In this document: piece after piece, positions 26,713 through 34,800 of the stretch
Layout: every line of letters begins with the position of its first letter
Numbering within the stretch: position 1 is the first letter of the stretch
Assembly (NCBI GenBank): GCA_003151595.1
Contig: PLXW01000057.1
Location: 224-36,370, forward strand
DNA length: 36,147 nucleotides
DNA from: Myxococcales bacterium
GTDB taxonomy: Bacteria > Myxococcota > Polyangia > Polyangiales > Polyangiaceae
Direction: 5' to 3'
The notes under the pieces: generated by a model
What the model saw: only the letters and a program-made list of their open reading frames with translations
What the model was told of the DNA's origin: nothing
Database searches by the model: none
Program-made: the position numbers and the translations under genes

Positions 26713-27366
26713 ATGACGCTTACGATCGGCTGCGCGGGCTTTCCCGTGCCGGCGACGCGGTACTTCAAAGAGTTCCTCTTCGTCGAAGTACAAGAGACGC
26801 ACGTGACTCAGCCGGGCACCGGCACGATCCGTCGCTGGCGCCGTGAAGCGCCCCCCGGCTTCGAGTTCGCGATGCTCGCCCCGCGCGAGATCGGCCAGGA
26901 GGGCTTCCGCGAAGGGAAGGTCGTCGAGACGTCGCTGAAGGCGGTGATCGTCGTCGGCAAGGAGCTCGCCTGCAAGACGGCGGTGTTCGTCGCGCCGCCC
27001 GAGTTCACGGCCAGCCGCAGCAACAAGACCGCGCTGAAAGAGTTCTTCCAGACGGTGAAGAAGAAGTTCGACCGCGTGGTGTGGGAAGCGCCCGTCGGCT
27101 GGGACATCGACGACGCCGAGGCCATCGCCACCGACGCGGGGGTCATCGCCGCGCGCGATCCGCTCCTGCACGGGACGTCGAAGGCGGCGGTCGCGTACTA
27201 CCGGCTGGCGGGGCCCGCGGGGCACAAGAGCCGGTACGAAGACCCGGCGATCGAGAAGCTGGCGGTCATCGCGGGGACGGCGAAGAACAAGGACGCGACG
27301 TACGTGTTCACGAACGTGGACATGTTCGCGGACGCGAAGCGGTTCAAGAAGAGCGTGAAGGGGTAG
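26713..27366 (+). CDS. DUF72 (YecE-family) protein
   Basis: This 217-residue protein belongs to the DUF72/YecE family, a TIM-barrel-like fold of unknown biochemical role. Features are the N-terminal MTLTIGCAGFPVPATRYFKE, the family's YFxEFxxVEVQETHV stretch, WRREAPPGFEFAMLAPREIG, the VWEAPVGW block and a late HGTSKAAVAYYRLAGPAGHK followed by YVFTNVDMFADAKRFKK. The ATG at 26713 is chosen over the GTG at 26695 because the family starts at the first core strand. It lies 59 nt after lptE with its own promoter-like box. A single REP-like palindrome follows before the next, convergent gene. Confidence 0.82.
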   Translation: MTLTIGCAGFPVPATRYFKEFLFVEVQETHVTQPGTGTIRRWRREAPPGFEFAMLAPREIGQEGFREGKVVETSLKAVIVVGKELACKTAVFVAPPEFTASRSNKTALKEFFQTVKKKFDRVVWEAPVGWDIDDAEAIATDAGVIAARDPLLHGTSKAAVAYYRLAGPAGHKSRYEDPAIEKLAVIAGTAKNKDATYVFTNVDMFADAKRFKKSVKG

Positions 27367-27408
27367 GGAGCGGCGACGGGCGTCTAGCCCAACCCCGTCT
27401 CCCGCTTT

Positions 27409-27446
27409 CCCTCACCCCCAGCCCCTCTCCCGCGAGGGGAGAGGGG
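27409..27446. repeat. single REP-like palindrome between convergent genes
   Basis: It has the same head (CCCTCACCCCCA) and hairpin, CCCCTCTCCC (27422-27431) / GGGAGAGGGG (27437-27446), as the pair at 25982-26082, about 1.4 kb away. It sits in the 99-nt gap between the 3' ends of the DUF72 and unknown genes, where it could end or protect both transcripts. Confidence 0.75.
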
Positions 27447-27465
27447 AGGAGACGAGAGAGACTCC

Positions 27466-28080
27466 TCAGTTGAGGAGACGGACCGCGGCGGTCTTCAGCG
27501 GATCGCTGATGACCGGGGCGGCTTGCGTGGCAGTCACCGGCGTCGAAGAAGTCGCCGCAGCCGCCTTGGCTGCTTTGTTCTTCTTCCTCGTGGCGACCCC
27601 CTTCTGCGCACGCTCCTTCCCCGAGGCGAAGAACGCCGCGAGCGAAGGGAACGAGTCCGCGACCGACGCGTCCCGCGCGAGACTGATCTCGAGCGGGACA
27701 CGAAGCGGCGCAGAGACCGTAAACGCCTGCTTCCAGGCGGCGTGCTCCTGCTGTTTCACGTACTCGTACCAAGCCGCCGCGTTCTGGAGCTTGTCGCTCC
27801 AGCCGCGTGCGAGCGTGAGCGCGTCGGCGACGCTCACCGGATTGGGCGCGGCAGCACCGAACTGCTGCACGTAGTGCGGGCTCTCCCGCACCTCCGTTGC
27901 CACCTTCAGAGCCAGATCGATCTGGGAACGCTGAGGGCGATTGCCTCGACCGAGCTTGGACGCGACGAACGTTTCGGGGGGCGAGGGGGCAACCTCGGTC
28001 GGAACGGCTTCGATGGCGCCGGCAGCGTGAGCGAGAACGACATGAGCAACGGACGCGGACTTCGTGGACGACGTTTTCAT
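27466..28080 (-). CDS. unknown protein, divergent from a WYL regulator
   Basis: I do not recognise a family. From the ATG at 28080 the product has 204 residues. It has a weakly hydrophobic N-terminal part (KSASVAHVVLAHAAGAIEAV), a central helical region (SQIDLALKVATEVRESPHYV, then QQF, and later WSDKLQNAAAWYEYVKQQEH) and a basic, Ala/Lys-rich tail (TRKKNKAAKAAAAT). No signal peptide or membrane helix is convincing. The ATG has AAGG 8 nt upstream. A second in-frame start, GTG at 28173, has GAGGAA about 9 nt upstream and would add 31 residues of Ser/Thr/Lys/Gln-rich sequence with less GC-biased codons. Both starts are credible. Confidence 0.6.
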   Translation of the reverse strand: MKTSSTKSASVAHVVLAHAAGAIEAVPTEVAPSPPETFVASKLGRGNRPQRSQIDLALKVATEVRESPHYVQQFGAAAPNPVSVADALTLARGWSDKLQNAAAWYEYVKQQEHAAWKQAFTVSAPLRVPLEISLARDASVADSFPSLAAFFASGKERAQKGVATRKKNKAAKAAAATSSTPVTATQAAPVISDPLKTAAVRLLN

Positions 28081-28240
28081 TGGGACACCTTCTTCTTGGG
28101 TTTGCTGAACGTGAATGGAAGAGACGTGAGTGGAGATCGAGTCGGACTTGGTTTTCTTGGAATGAGCGGTCACGGGACTGTTTCCTCGTGCGGGCGGCGT
28201 CGGCGGGATTGCTTCGTTTCGCCCACCCCCGACGTGTACG

Positions 28241-28270
28241 GGGCACGTGTTGCAAATCCGGCTACAGCGC
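28241..28270 (-). promoter_or_regulatory. left copy of an inverted CCGGATTTGC site in the WYL divergent region
   Basis: Read on the minus strand, this stretch contains GCTGT, then CCGGATTTGC, then ACACGT. It matches the copy at 28355-28382 in about 21 of 27 positions, including a 10-bp identical core (core 28252-28261 here). It could be an operator or promoter element for the minus-strand gene, whose start is 70-160 nt away. Confidence 0.5.
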
Positions 28271-28354
28271 GGCGCCGCGGGATTTCCCGGGCGCCGTGCG
28301 CGTTTCGGGCGTGAGGGCACGATCGGGCTGAAATCGCGTCGGATCGTGCGTCGC

Positions 28355-28382
28355 GAGCTGTTCCGGATTTGCTACATGTCGC
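28355..28382 (+). promoter_or_regulatory. right copy of the CCGGATTTGC site, overlapping the WYL gene promoter
   Basis: CCGGATTTGC (28363-28372) is followed by TACATG (28373-28378), which ends 8 nt before the WYL gene ATG. The site therefore overlaps the place expected for the -10 element, fitting autoregulation by the WYL protein. Confidence 0.5.
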
Positions 28383-28386
28383 GGCG

Positions 28387-29442
28387 ATGAAGACGAAGGT
28401 CGCGAAGGCGAGGGCGAAGCGCGCACCGTCGACAACCAAGAAGAAGGCGCGTCGGAAGCCGACGGGGGCTCGCTTCGCGCCCGCCAAGCGCCTGCTCGAA
28501 GCACGCAAGCTGCTCGCGTCGCCGCACGGCGGAACGCTCGACGACATCTGCGAGCGCTGCGCGTGCGGTCGTCACACCGCGATGCGCACGGTGGCCGCGC
28601 TCGAAGCGATGGGCGACGCCGTGATCGAAGAGCGCGAGGGGCGCCACATCCGGTTCCGCATCGAAGCCGCCAAGAGCGAGAAGGTCGCGAAGCTGTCGAC
28701 GGCGCACGTCCTCGCTGTCGCCGCTGCGCGCGAGGCGCTCGCGTTCCTGGAAGGGACGAGCCTCAAGGAAGCGTTCGACGAGGTGGTGGCGATGCTCGAG
28801 TCGTCGCTCGCACCGAAGGCGTTCGCGGAGCTGGGACGTCTCCAAGGGAAGGTCGTGCTCATCGAAGATGCGCCGTGGGTGAAGATCGATCGGACCGACG
28901 TCATCGACGGGCTGGTGACGGGCATCGCGCGCGGCGAGAAGGTCACGCTGAAGGGATCGGGCTCCGGAGGTGAGCGCGAGTTCGACTTCGAGCCGTACAC
29001 GCTCCTCTTCTGGCGCAACGGCATCTACGTCGCCGGGTACAGCCATCATCACAAGGCCGTTCGGCTCTTCGGTCTCGATCGGCTGAACGATGGAGAGTGG
29101 AAGCGCGGCGAGACGTTCGACGTGCCGGCGTCGTGGGATGCGCGCGCGCGCTACGGCGGCGGGTTCGGACTGTTCGACGGACCCGAGACCACGGTGCGGG
29201 TCGAGTTCTCGGCGAAGATGGCGAGGTACGCGATGCGCCGGCAGTGGACGTGCGACCAGCGCGTCGAGGAGCTCGCTGACGGTCGCGTGGTGCTCACCGT
29301 GACTGCGCGCGGCTTGATCGACGTGACGAACTGGGTCCTCGGCTTTGGTGAGCACGCCGTCGTTCTGGAGCCTGCGAGTCTGCGCCAGGAGATGGCCGCC
29401 ATGACCAAGCGAATGGCCGCCGCGTACGCGGCGACGTCCTAG
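28387..29442 (+). CDS. WYL-domain transcriptional regulator (HTH-WYL)
   Basis: This 351-residue protein has a highly basic N-terminus (TKKKARRKPTG). A winged-helix-like DNA-binding region follows at about 30-90 (LLASPHGGTLDDICERCACG, then RHTAMRTVAALEAMGDAVIE). A WYL domain then covers about 155-250, recognisable in the beta-strand EFDFEPYTLLFWRNGIYVAG and the YSHHHKAVRLFGLDRL segment. A C-terminal WCX-like region follows (TTVRVEFSAKMARYAMRRQW). WYL proteins often sense nucleotides or ssDNA and act as repressors in defence and stress loci. No defence genes are adjacent here. The ATG at 28387 is preferred over that at 28369. The matching inverted sites around the divergent region suggest it controls itself and the minus-strand neighbour. 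Confidence 0.85.
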   Translation: MKTKVAKARAKRAPSTTKKKARRKPTGARFAPAKRLLEARKLLASPHGGTLDDICERCACGRHTAMRTVAALEAMGDAVIEEREGRHIRFRIEAAKSEKVAKLSTAHVLAVAAAREALAFLEGTSLKEAFDEVVAMLESSLAPKAFAELGRLQGKVVLIEDAPWVKIDRTDVIDGLVTGIARGEKVTLKGSGSGGEREFDFEPYTLLFWRNGIYVAGYSHHHKAVRLFGLDRLNDGEWKRGETFDVPASWDARARYGGGFGLFDGPETTVRVEFSAKMARYAMRRQWTCDQRVEELADGRVVLTVTARGLIDVTNWVLGFGEHAVVLEPASLRQEMAAMTKRMAAAYAATS

Positions 29443-29456
29443 CCACGAGGAGGACA

Positions 29457-29635
29457 TTGGTCGTTTCGACGTGGACGCGACCGGGGTCGTGTAGACGTTG
29501 GTCGTTTCGACGTGGACGCGACCGGGGTCGTGTAGACGTTGGTCGTTTCGAGGTGGACCCGACCGGGGTCGTGTGGACGTCGGTCGTTTCGAGGTGGACG
29601 CGACCGGGGTCGTGAGGACGTCGCTCGTTTCGAGG
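29457..29635. repeat. tandem array of 41-bp repeats (four units plus a partial)
   Basis: Units start at 29457, 29498, 29539, 29580 and (partial) 29621, each exactly 41 bp apart. Each begins TTGGTCGTTTCG or a close variant and contains GTGGACGCGACC followed by GGGGTCGTG. The first two units are identical over almost their whole length; later ones drift by a few bases. Each unit holds a small inverted repeat, CGACC-GG-GGTCG. Units are contiguous, without spacers. Confidence 0.85.
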
Positions 29636-29720
29636 AGCGCAACGTGCGTAGCTCGCGAACGCGACCACGAATCCCTCATCTCATCCACAGACGCCCCAAG
29701 CGCTTCACCCCGCTCATGGC

Positions 29721-29726
29721 TAACGT
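29721..29726 (+). promoter_or_regulatory. -10 box (TAACGT) of the hybrid histidine kinase gene
   Basis: TAACGT ends 6 nt before the ATG at 29733, and no Shine-Dalgarno sequence is present, consistent with a leaderless transcript. No clear -35 box is visible. Confidence 0.4.
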
Positions 29727-29732
29727 GCGCAG

Positions 29733-31757
29733 ATGGGTGAGCTCGCAGCGAGCCACACGGACGAGCTCCAGCGCGAGATCGCGTCGCTCCGCGCCCGCAA
29801 CGATCAGCTCGAAGAGGCGCAGGCGGTCGCGCACGTCGGGAGCTGGACCGCGGTGTTCGGCACGAGCGACGCGCTCTCGTGGTCGCGCGAGTGCTACCGC
29901 ATCTTCGGCGTGCCGCAGGGGACGCCGATGACCACGGCGTCGTTCTACGCGCTCGTCCACGACGACGATCGCGACGAGGTGCGGCGCGCGACCGACGACG
30001 CGGTCGCGCACGGGACGCCGTACTCCATCGAGCACCGCGTGCAGCGGGCCGACGGAGACGTGCGGTGGGTCCACGAGCGCGCCGTCGTCGAGCGCGACGC
30101 CGACGGGCGGACGACGCGCCTCCTGGGGACCGTGCAGGACATCACCGACCGACGTCGAGTCGACGATCGATTGCGGGCCAGCGAAGAACGGTACCGCGGC
30201 ATCATCGAGAGCACGTCGGAAGGCGTGTGGCTCACCGACGCGAGCTTCGTCACCACGTTCGTGAACGAGCGGATGGCCGACATGCTCGGCTACGCCGCCG
30301 ACGAGATGCTCGGAGAGCCCGTTCTCCGGTTCGTCGCCGACGAGTGGCGCGCGCTCACGCAGGCAAAGTTCGACCAGCGCCGAAAGGGGATCTCCGAGAC
30401 GTTCGAGAACGCCTACCGGCGAAAAGACGGCACGACGTGCTGGGCGCTGGCCAAGACGAACCCGCTCGTCGACGGAAGCGGCGGCTTTGCCGGCAGCCTG
30501 GGTCTCTTCACCGACCTGACCGAGCAGCGCGCGGCCGAAGCGGTGCGTCTGCGCGCCGAAGAACAGGCGCGACAGTCGCAGAAGATGGAGTCGATCGGTC
30601 GCCTGGCCGGCGGCGTGGCGCACGACTTCAACAACCTGCTGTCGGTCATCCTCAGCTACGCGGATCTCGCGATCGAGGACCTGAAGCCGGAAGACCCGAT
30701 TCGCGACGACATGGTGCAGATCCAGACCGCCGCGCGACGCGCGACCGAGCTGACGCAGCAGCTCCTCACGTTCAGCCGGCAGGAGGTGCGGCAGCCGCGC
30801 GTCCTCGACGTGAACGAGCTCGTCGTCGGCATGGATCGGATGCTGCGGCGCGTCCTCGGCGAGGACATCGAGCTGACGCTGCTCCTGGCGCAGGATCTCG
30901 GGCCGGTGCTCGCCGATCCTGGGCAGGTCGAGCAGGTGGTGATGAACCTCGCGGTGAACGCGCGCGACGCCATGCGCGAAGGAGGCAAGCTCGTCATCGA
31001 GACCGCGAACGTCGCGCTCGACGCCGCGTACGCGGCCGCTCACCTCGGCGTCGCGCCCGGCCCGTACGTGAGGCTGGCGATCCGCGACGACGGCAGCGGC
31101 ATGGACGCGGCGACGCGCGCGCGGATCTTCGAGCCGTTCTTCACGACGAAGGAGGTGGGCAAGGGGACGGGCCTCGGGCTGGCAACGGTGTTCGGCATCG
31201 TGCAGCAGAGCGGAGGGCACATCGGCGTCCACACCGAGCCGGGGGTCGGGAGCTCGTTCGAGGTGTACCTGCCGCGCACCGAGCGCGTGGCCGAGGCACC
31301 GTGGGTCTCCGCGCCGTCGGCCGTGGCGCCGGGGACGGAGACGATCTTGCTCGTCGAAGACGAAGACCAGGTGCGCGCCGTGGCCTGCGCGATCCTGCGC
31401 CGCAGCGGCTACCACGTGCTCGACACGTCGTGCGGCGACGACGCGCTCCGCGTCTCCAGGGACTACCCGTCGCGCATTCATCTGCTGCTCACCGACGTCG
31501 TGATGCCGAAGATGAGCGGGCGGAAGGTCGCCGAGGCGCTCCTGCCGCAGCGCCCCGACATGAAGATGCTCTTCGCCTCGGGCTACACCGACGACGCGAT
31601 CGTCCGCATGGGCGTGCTCGACGACGGCTTCGCCTTCCTCCAGAAGCCGTTCACACCCGACGCGCTGCTGCGCAAGGTTCGGCAGGTGCTCGACGACGGA
31701 GAATCGTCCCCCTCCGCCGCGCCTCTCTCCGCCGCGGGACGGGTGGTCACGGCCTAG
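29733..31757 (+). CDS. PAS-PAS hybrid sensor histidine kinase with receiver domain
   Basis: The 674-residue protein has an N-terminal coiled-coil-like helix and two PAS domains (about 32-140 and 148-265). The HisKA box GRLAGGVAHDFNNLLSV carries phospho-acceptor His297. The HATPase domain follows, with NLAVNARDAM near 405-414, DDGSGM at 452-457 and GTGLGL at 478-483. A C-terminal receiver domain (about 537-655) has Asp588 in LLLTDVVMPKMSG and Lys638 in FLQKPF. With no membrane helix or signal peptide it is cytoplasmic, and the PAS domains probably sense an internal cue or ligand. The output should pass to its own receiver and from there to a partner not encoded nearby. The kinase-ATPase gene follows in the same direction after 68 nt, so cross-talk is possible but unproven. 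Confidence 0.95.
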   Translation: MGELAASHTDELQREIASLRARNDQLEEAQAVAHVGSWTAVFGTSDALSWSRECYRIFGVPQGTPMTTASFYALVHDDDRDEVRRATDDAVAHGTPYSIEHRVQRADGDVRWVHERAVVERDADGRTTRLLGTVQDITDRRRVDDRLRASEERYRGIIESTSEGVWLTDASFVTTFVNERMADMLGYAADEMLGEPVLRFVADEWRALTQAKFDQRRKGISETFENAYRRKDGTTCWALAKTNPLVDGSGGFAGSLGLFTDLTEQRAAEAVRLRAEEQARQSQKMESIGRLAGGVAHDFNNLLSVILSYADLAIEDLKPEDPIRDDMVQIQTAARRATELTQQLLTFSRQEVRQPRVLDVNELVVGMDRMLRRVLGEDIELTLLLAQDLGPVLADPGQVEQVVMNLAVNARDAMREGGKLVIETANVALDAAYAAAHLGVAPGPYVRLAIRDDGSGMDAATRARIFEPFFTTKEVGKGTGLGLATVFGIVQQSGGHIGVHTEPGVGSSFEVYLPRTERVAEAPWVSAPSAVAPGTETILLVEDEDQVRAVACAILRRSGYHVLDTSCGDDALRVSRDYPSRIHLLLTDVVMPKMSGRKVAEALLPQRPDMKMLFASGYTDDAIVRMGVLDDGFAFLQKPFTPDALLRKVRQVLDDGESSPSAAPLSAAGRVVTA

Positions 31758-31789
31758 CGCAGTCCAGCCCGGCTCGGCGCAACCGGTGG

Positions 31790-31795
31790 TTGACG
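31790..31795 (+). promoter_or_regulatory. -35-like box (TTGACG) before the kinase-ATPase gene
   Basis: TTGACG is a good -35 match. The best -10 positions (31814-31819 or 31816-31821) are poor and lie inside the inverted repeat at 31810-31825, so any transcript would start at or near the ATG at 31826. Confidence 0.35.
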
Positions 31796-31809
31796 CTTCC
31801 CCCCACAAC

Positions 31810-31825
31810 TCGGACCATTGTCCGA
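31810..31825. promoter_or_regulatory. TCGGAC-CATT-GTCCGA inverted repeat before the kinase-ATPase ATG
   Basis: A perfect 6+4+6 inverted repeat ends at the base before the start codon and overlaps the expected -10 region. It could be a repressor operator or a hairpin hiding the start. Confidence 0.45.
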
Positions 31826-34800
31826 ATGCTCCCCGCTCTGGTCTCCCGCTTTCGCCGCGTGCGAATGCTGGGGCAAGGGGGCATGGGCGTCGTCTACGAG
31901 GCGTTCGACGAGGAGCTCGGGGCGACCGTCGCGCTGAAGACGATCCTCTCGCGCACGCCCGAAGCGCTGGCGCGGCTGAAGCAGGAGTTCCGCGTCCTCC
32001 AGGACGTGCACCACCCGAACCTCGTCACGCTCGGTGAGCTCGTCACCGAAGGGGAGGAGTGCTTCTTCACGATGGAGTTCGTGGAGGGGCGCGACTTCAT
32101 CGCCGCCGTGCGCGGGTTCCAGGGGAGCGACTCGGAGACCGAGAGCTTCCCTCAAGGGAGCGGCAACGAGTCGCTCGACCTCGGCTACGCGGAGACGGGG
32201 CGGGTCAACCTCGCCGACGCGCTCGAGACCGAGGCCATTCTGGCGCGCGTCAGGGAAGACGACCGAGCCGCCGCGGGCTTCGACGAGACGCGTCTCCGCA
32301 GCACGCTCGCGCAGCTGGCCGACGGGCTCAACGCTCTGCACACCGCGGGGCTCGTTCACCGCGACATCAAGCCGGCGAACGTGATCGTCACGCCCGAGGG
32401 GCGCGTCGTGCTGCTCGACTTCGGGCTCGTCGCCAACACGCGCGACGAGCGGAGCGGCGACAACGTCGTGGGGACGCCGGCGTACATGGCGCCCGAGCAA
32501 GCGGCGACGGCCGCGCTGAGCCCCGCGGCCGACTGGTACTCCGTGGGCGTGATGCTCTACGAGGCGCTCACCGGGCGCGTTCCGTTCATCGGCGCGTCGC
32601 TCGAGGTCCTGCTGCGCAAACAGAGAGAGCAGCCGGTGCCACCCAGCTCTCTCGCGCGTAACGTGCCGCCCGATCTGGACGCGCTGTGCATGGCACTCCT
32701 GCGCTTCGATCCCACGCAGCGCCCCGGCGGCCCTCGCTTGCTGCGCGATCTCGGCGTCAAGAACCCCGGCGCCATCGCCGCGTCGCAGACGCAGAAGATC
32801 CCCTTCGTGGGGCGCGGCAGCGAGCTCAATGGGCTCGAGCGCGCGTTTCAGGAAGCGCGCAACGGCGCCATCGTGATGCTCGTGAAGGGCGAGTCGGGGA
32901 TGGGCAAGAGCTGCCTCGTGCGCCGCTTCATCGAGCGGAGCTCGGTCACCGAGCCGGGGCTCCTGGTGCTCACGGGGCGCTGCTACGAGCGCGAAGCGGT
33001 GGCGTACAAGGCGGTCGATGGCGTCATCGATTCGCTGGCGCGCTTCCTCGCGCGGCTCCCGTCGGAGGAAGCCTACGGATGGCTGCCGACGCGGATCGAG
33101 CCGCTGGTGCAGGTGTTCCCGGTGCTGCGCCGCGTGCGGGCCATCGCCGAGCAGAGCAAGGCGTTCTCGCTCGACCCGCCGCAGATGGATCAGGGCGAGC
33201 TGCGCGGGCGGGCGTTCGCCGCGCTGCGCGAGATGCTGACGCGCATCGGATCGCGCAGGCCGATGATCGTGTCGATCGACGACCTGCAATGGGCCGACGG
33301 CGACAGCCTCGCGCTCCTCGGCGACGTGCTGCGCGCGCCCGAAGCGCCGCCGCTGCTCCTCGTGGCCACGGTGCGGAGCGGGCCGACGATCGACGCCAGC
33401 GAGCGCTTCCGCGAGGCGCTCGATCGCACGGGGACGGAGCTGCGCGAGATCAACCTGTGGCGCCTCCCGGCGACGCAAGCGCGCGAGCTCGCCGCGGTGC
33501 TGCTCGCGCGCGCCGCGCCCGAGAGCAGGCTCTCCGCCGAGACGATCGCCGAAGAGGCCGACGGGCACCCGCTCTTCATCGACGCGCTCGTCCGTCACGC
33601 GATGGACGGCGGAGCATCCGGCGCCGGAGAGGCGCGCGGAGTCGTGCGCCTCGAAGACGCGCTGTGGTCGCGCGTTCAGAACCTGGAGCCGGCGGCGCGC
33701 GAGCTCATCGAGCTCCTGGCGATCGCCGGGACGCCGCTCTCGCAAGGGGTCCTGGCGCGGGCCGCGGGGGGCGTGGCCAGCGCGTTCGCCGAGAACGTCG
33801 CCTTCCTTCGCGTGGCGCACCTGGTGACGATCACCGGCGGCCGCGGGAGCGACACGATCGACACATACCACGACAAGGTGCGCTCGGCCGTGACCTCGCA
33901 CCTCGACGACGCGGCGAAGATCGTCGGCCACCGGCGCATCGCGCTCGCGCTCGAGACCGCCGAGACGCGCGACCTGGAAGCGCTCTACACGCACTGGAGC
34001 GGTGCCAAGGATGACGTGCGCGCGGCGACGTACGCCGAGGCGGCCGCGGACCGCGCGGTGCAGACGCTGGCCTTCGATCACGCGGCGATGCTCTACGAAG
34101 CGGCCATCGAGCTGGGCGCGGGCGACCCCGCCGCGCGCACCACGATTCACGAGAAGCTGGGCGACGCCTACGCCAGCGCGGGGAGAGGTCCGCTCGCGGC
34201 GCGCGCCTACAACGACGCGGCGGCCGGGCTCTCCAACGCGCGCGCGCTCGATCTCCGCAGCCGGAGCGCGGCCGAGCTCCTTCGCAGCGGCCACTTCGAC
34301 GAAGGGCTCGACGCCATCGCCGTGGTCCTCTCGGAAGTGGGCGTGCGACTCGCGCGCTCGCCGGTGACGGCGGTGATGACGATCCTGTTCTGGCGCGCGC
34401 TGCTGCTGGTGCGCGGCCTCGGGTTCCGCGAGCGCGAAGCGTCGCGCATCTCGGCGAGCGAGTTGATGCGCGTCGACGTGTGCACGTCGATCGGCCGCCA
34501 CATCGGCTTCGTGACGGTCACGGTCGCGGCGGCGTTTCATCAGCGCTATTTGATCTCGGCGCTCCGCTGCGGCGAGCCCACGCGCGTGCTGCTCGCGCTG
34601 GGGTCGGAGCTCGTCTACTCGTCGGCGCTCGGCACGCGCGCGTGGGACCGGCGAGCCGCGCCGCTCATCGCGCGGACAAGGAAGCTCGCCGATTCGATCG
34701 GCGACGGACGCGCCTCGGCGCTCACGAGCGCGAGCGTCGCGCTGGCGCGGTACCTGGGCACCGACGACTTTCGAGGCACCCTCGAGGCGTGCGACGCGAC

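Larger units (their letters stand above)
28081..28386. other. 306-nt divergent intergenic region
   Basis: It holds the paired inverted sites at 28241-28270 and 28355-28382 and, if the upstream GTG at 28173 is used, the first 31 codons of the minus-strand gene. No other gene is seen. Its base composition is somewhat less GC-rich than neighbouring coding sequence. Confidence 0.5.
29443..29732. other. 290-nt intergenic region dominated by a tandem array
   Basis: Between the WYL gene and the histidine kinase lies the 41-bp array (29457-29635). About 95 nt follow with no gene, ending in the TAACGT box in front of the kinase. Short minus-strand frames through the array are repeat-driven, not genes. 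Confidence 0.6.

Noticed and set aside
28387..29442. WYL regulator as a sign of a phage-defence island
   Set aside because: WYL proteins often mark defence loci, but the neighbours are an unknown protein, leuS/lptE genes and sensor kinases; no nuclease, methylase, retron or toxin genes are nearby.
29457..29635. CRISPR array at the 41-bp repeats
   Set aside because: The repeats abut directly without spacers and number fewer than five.
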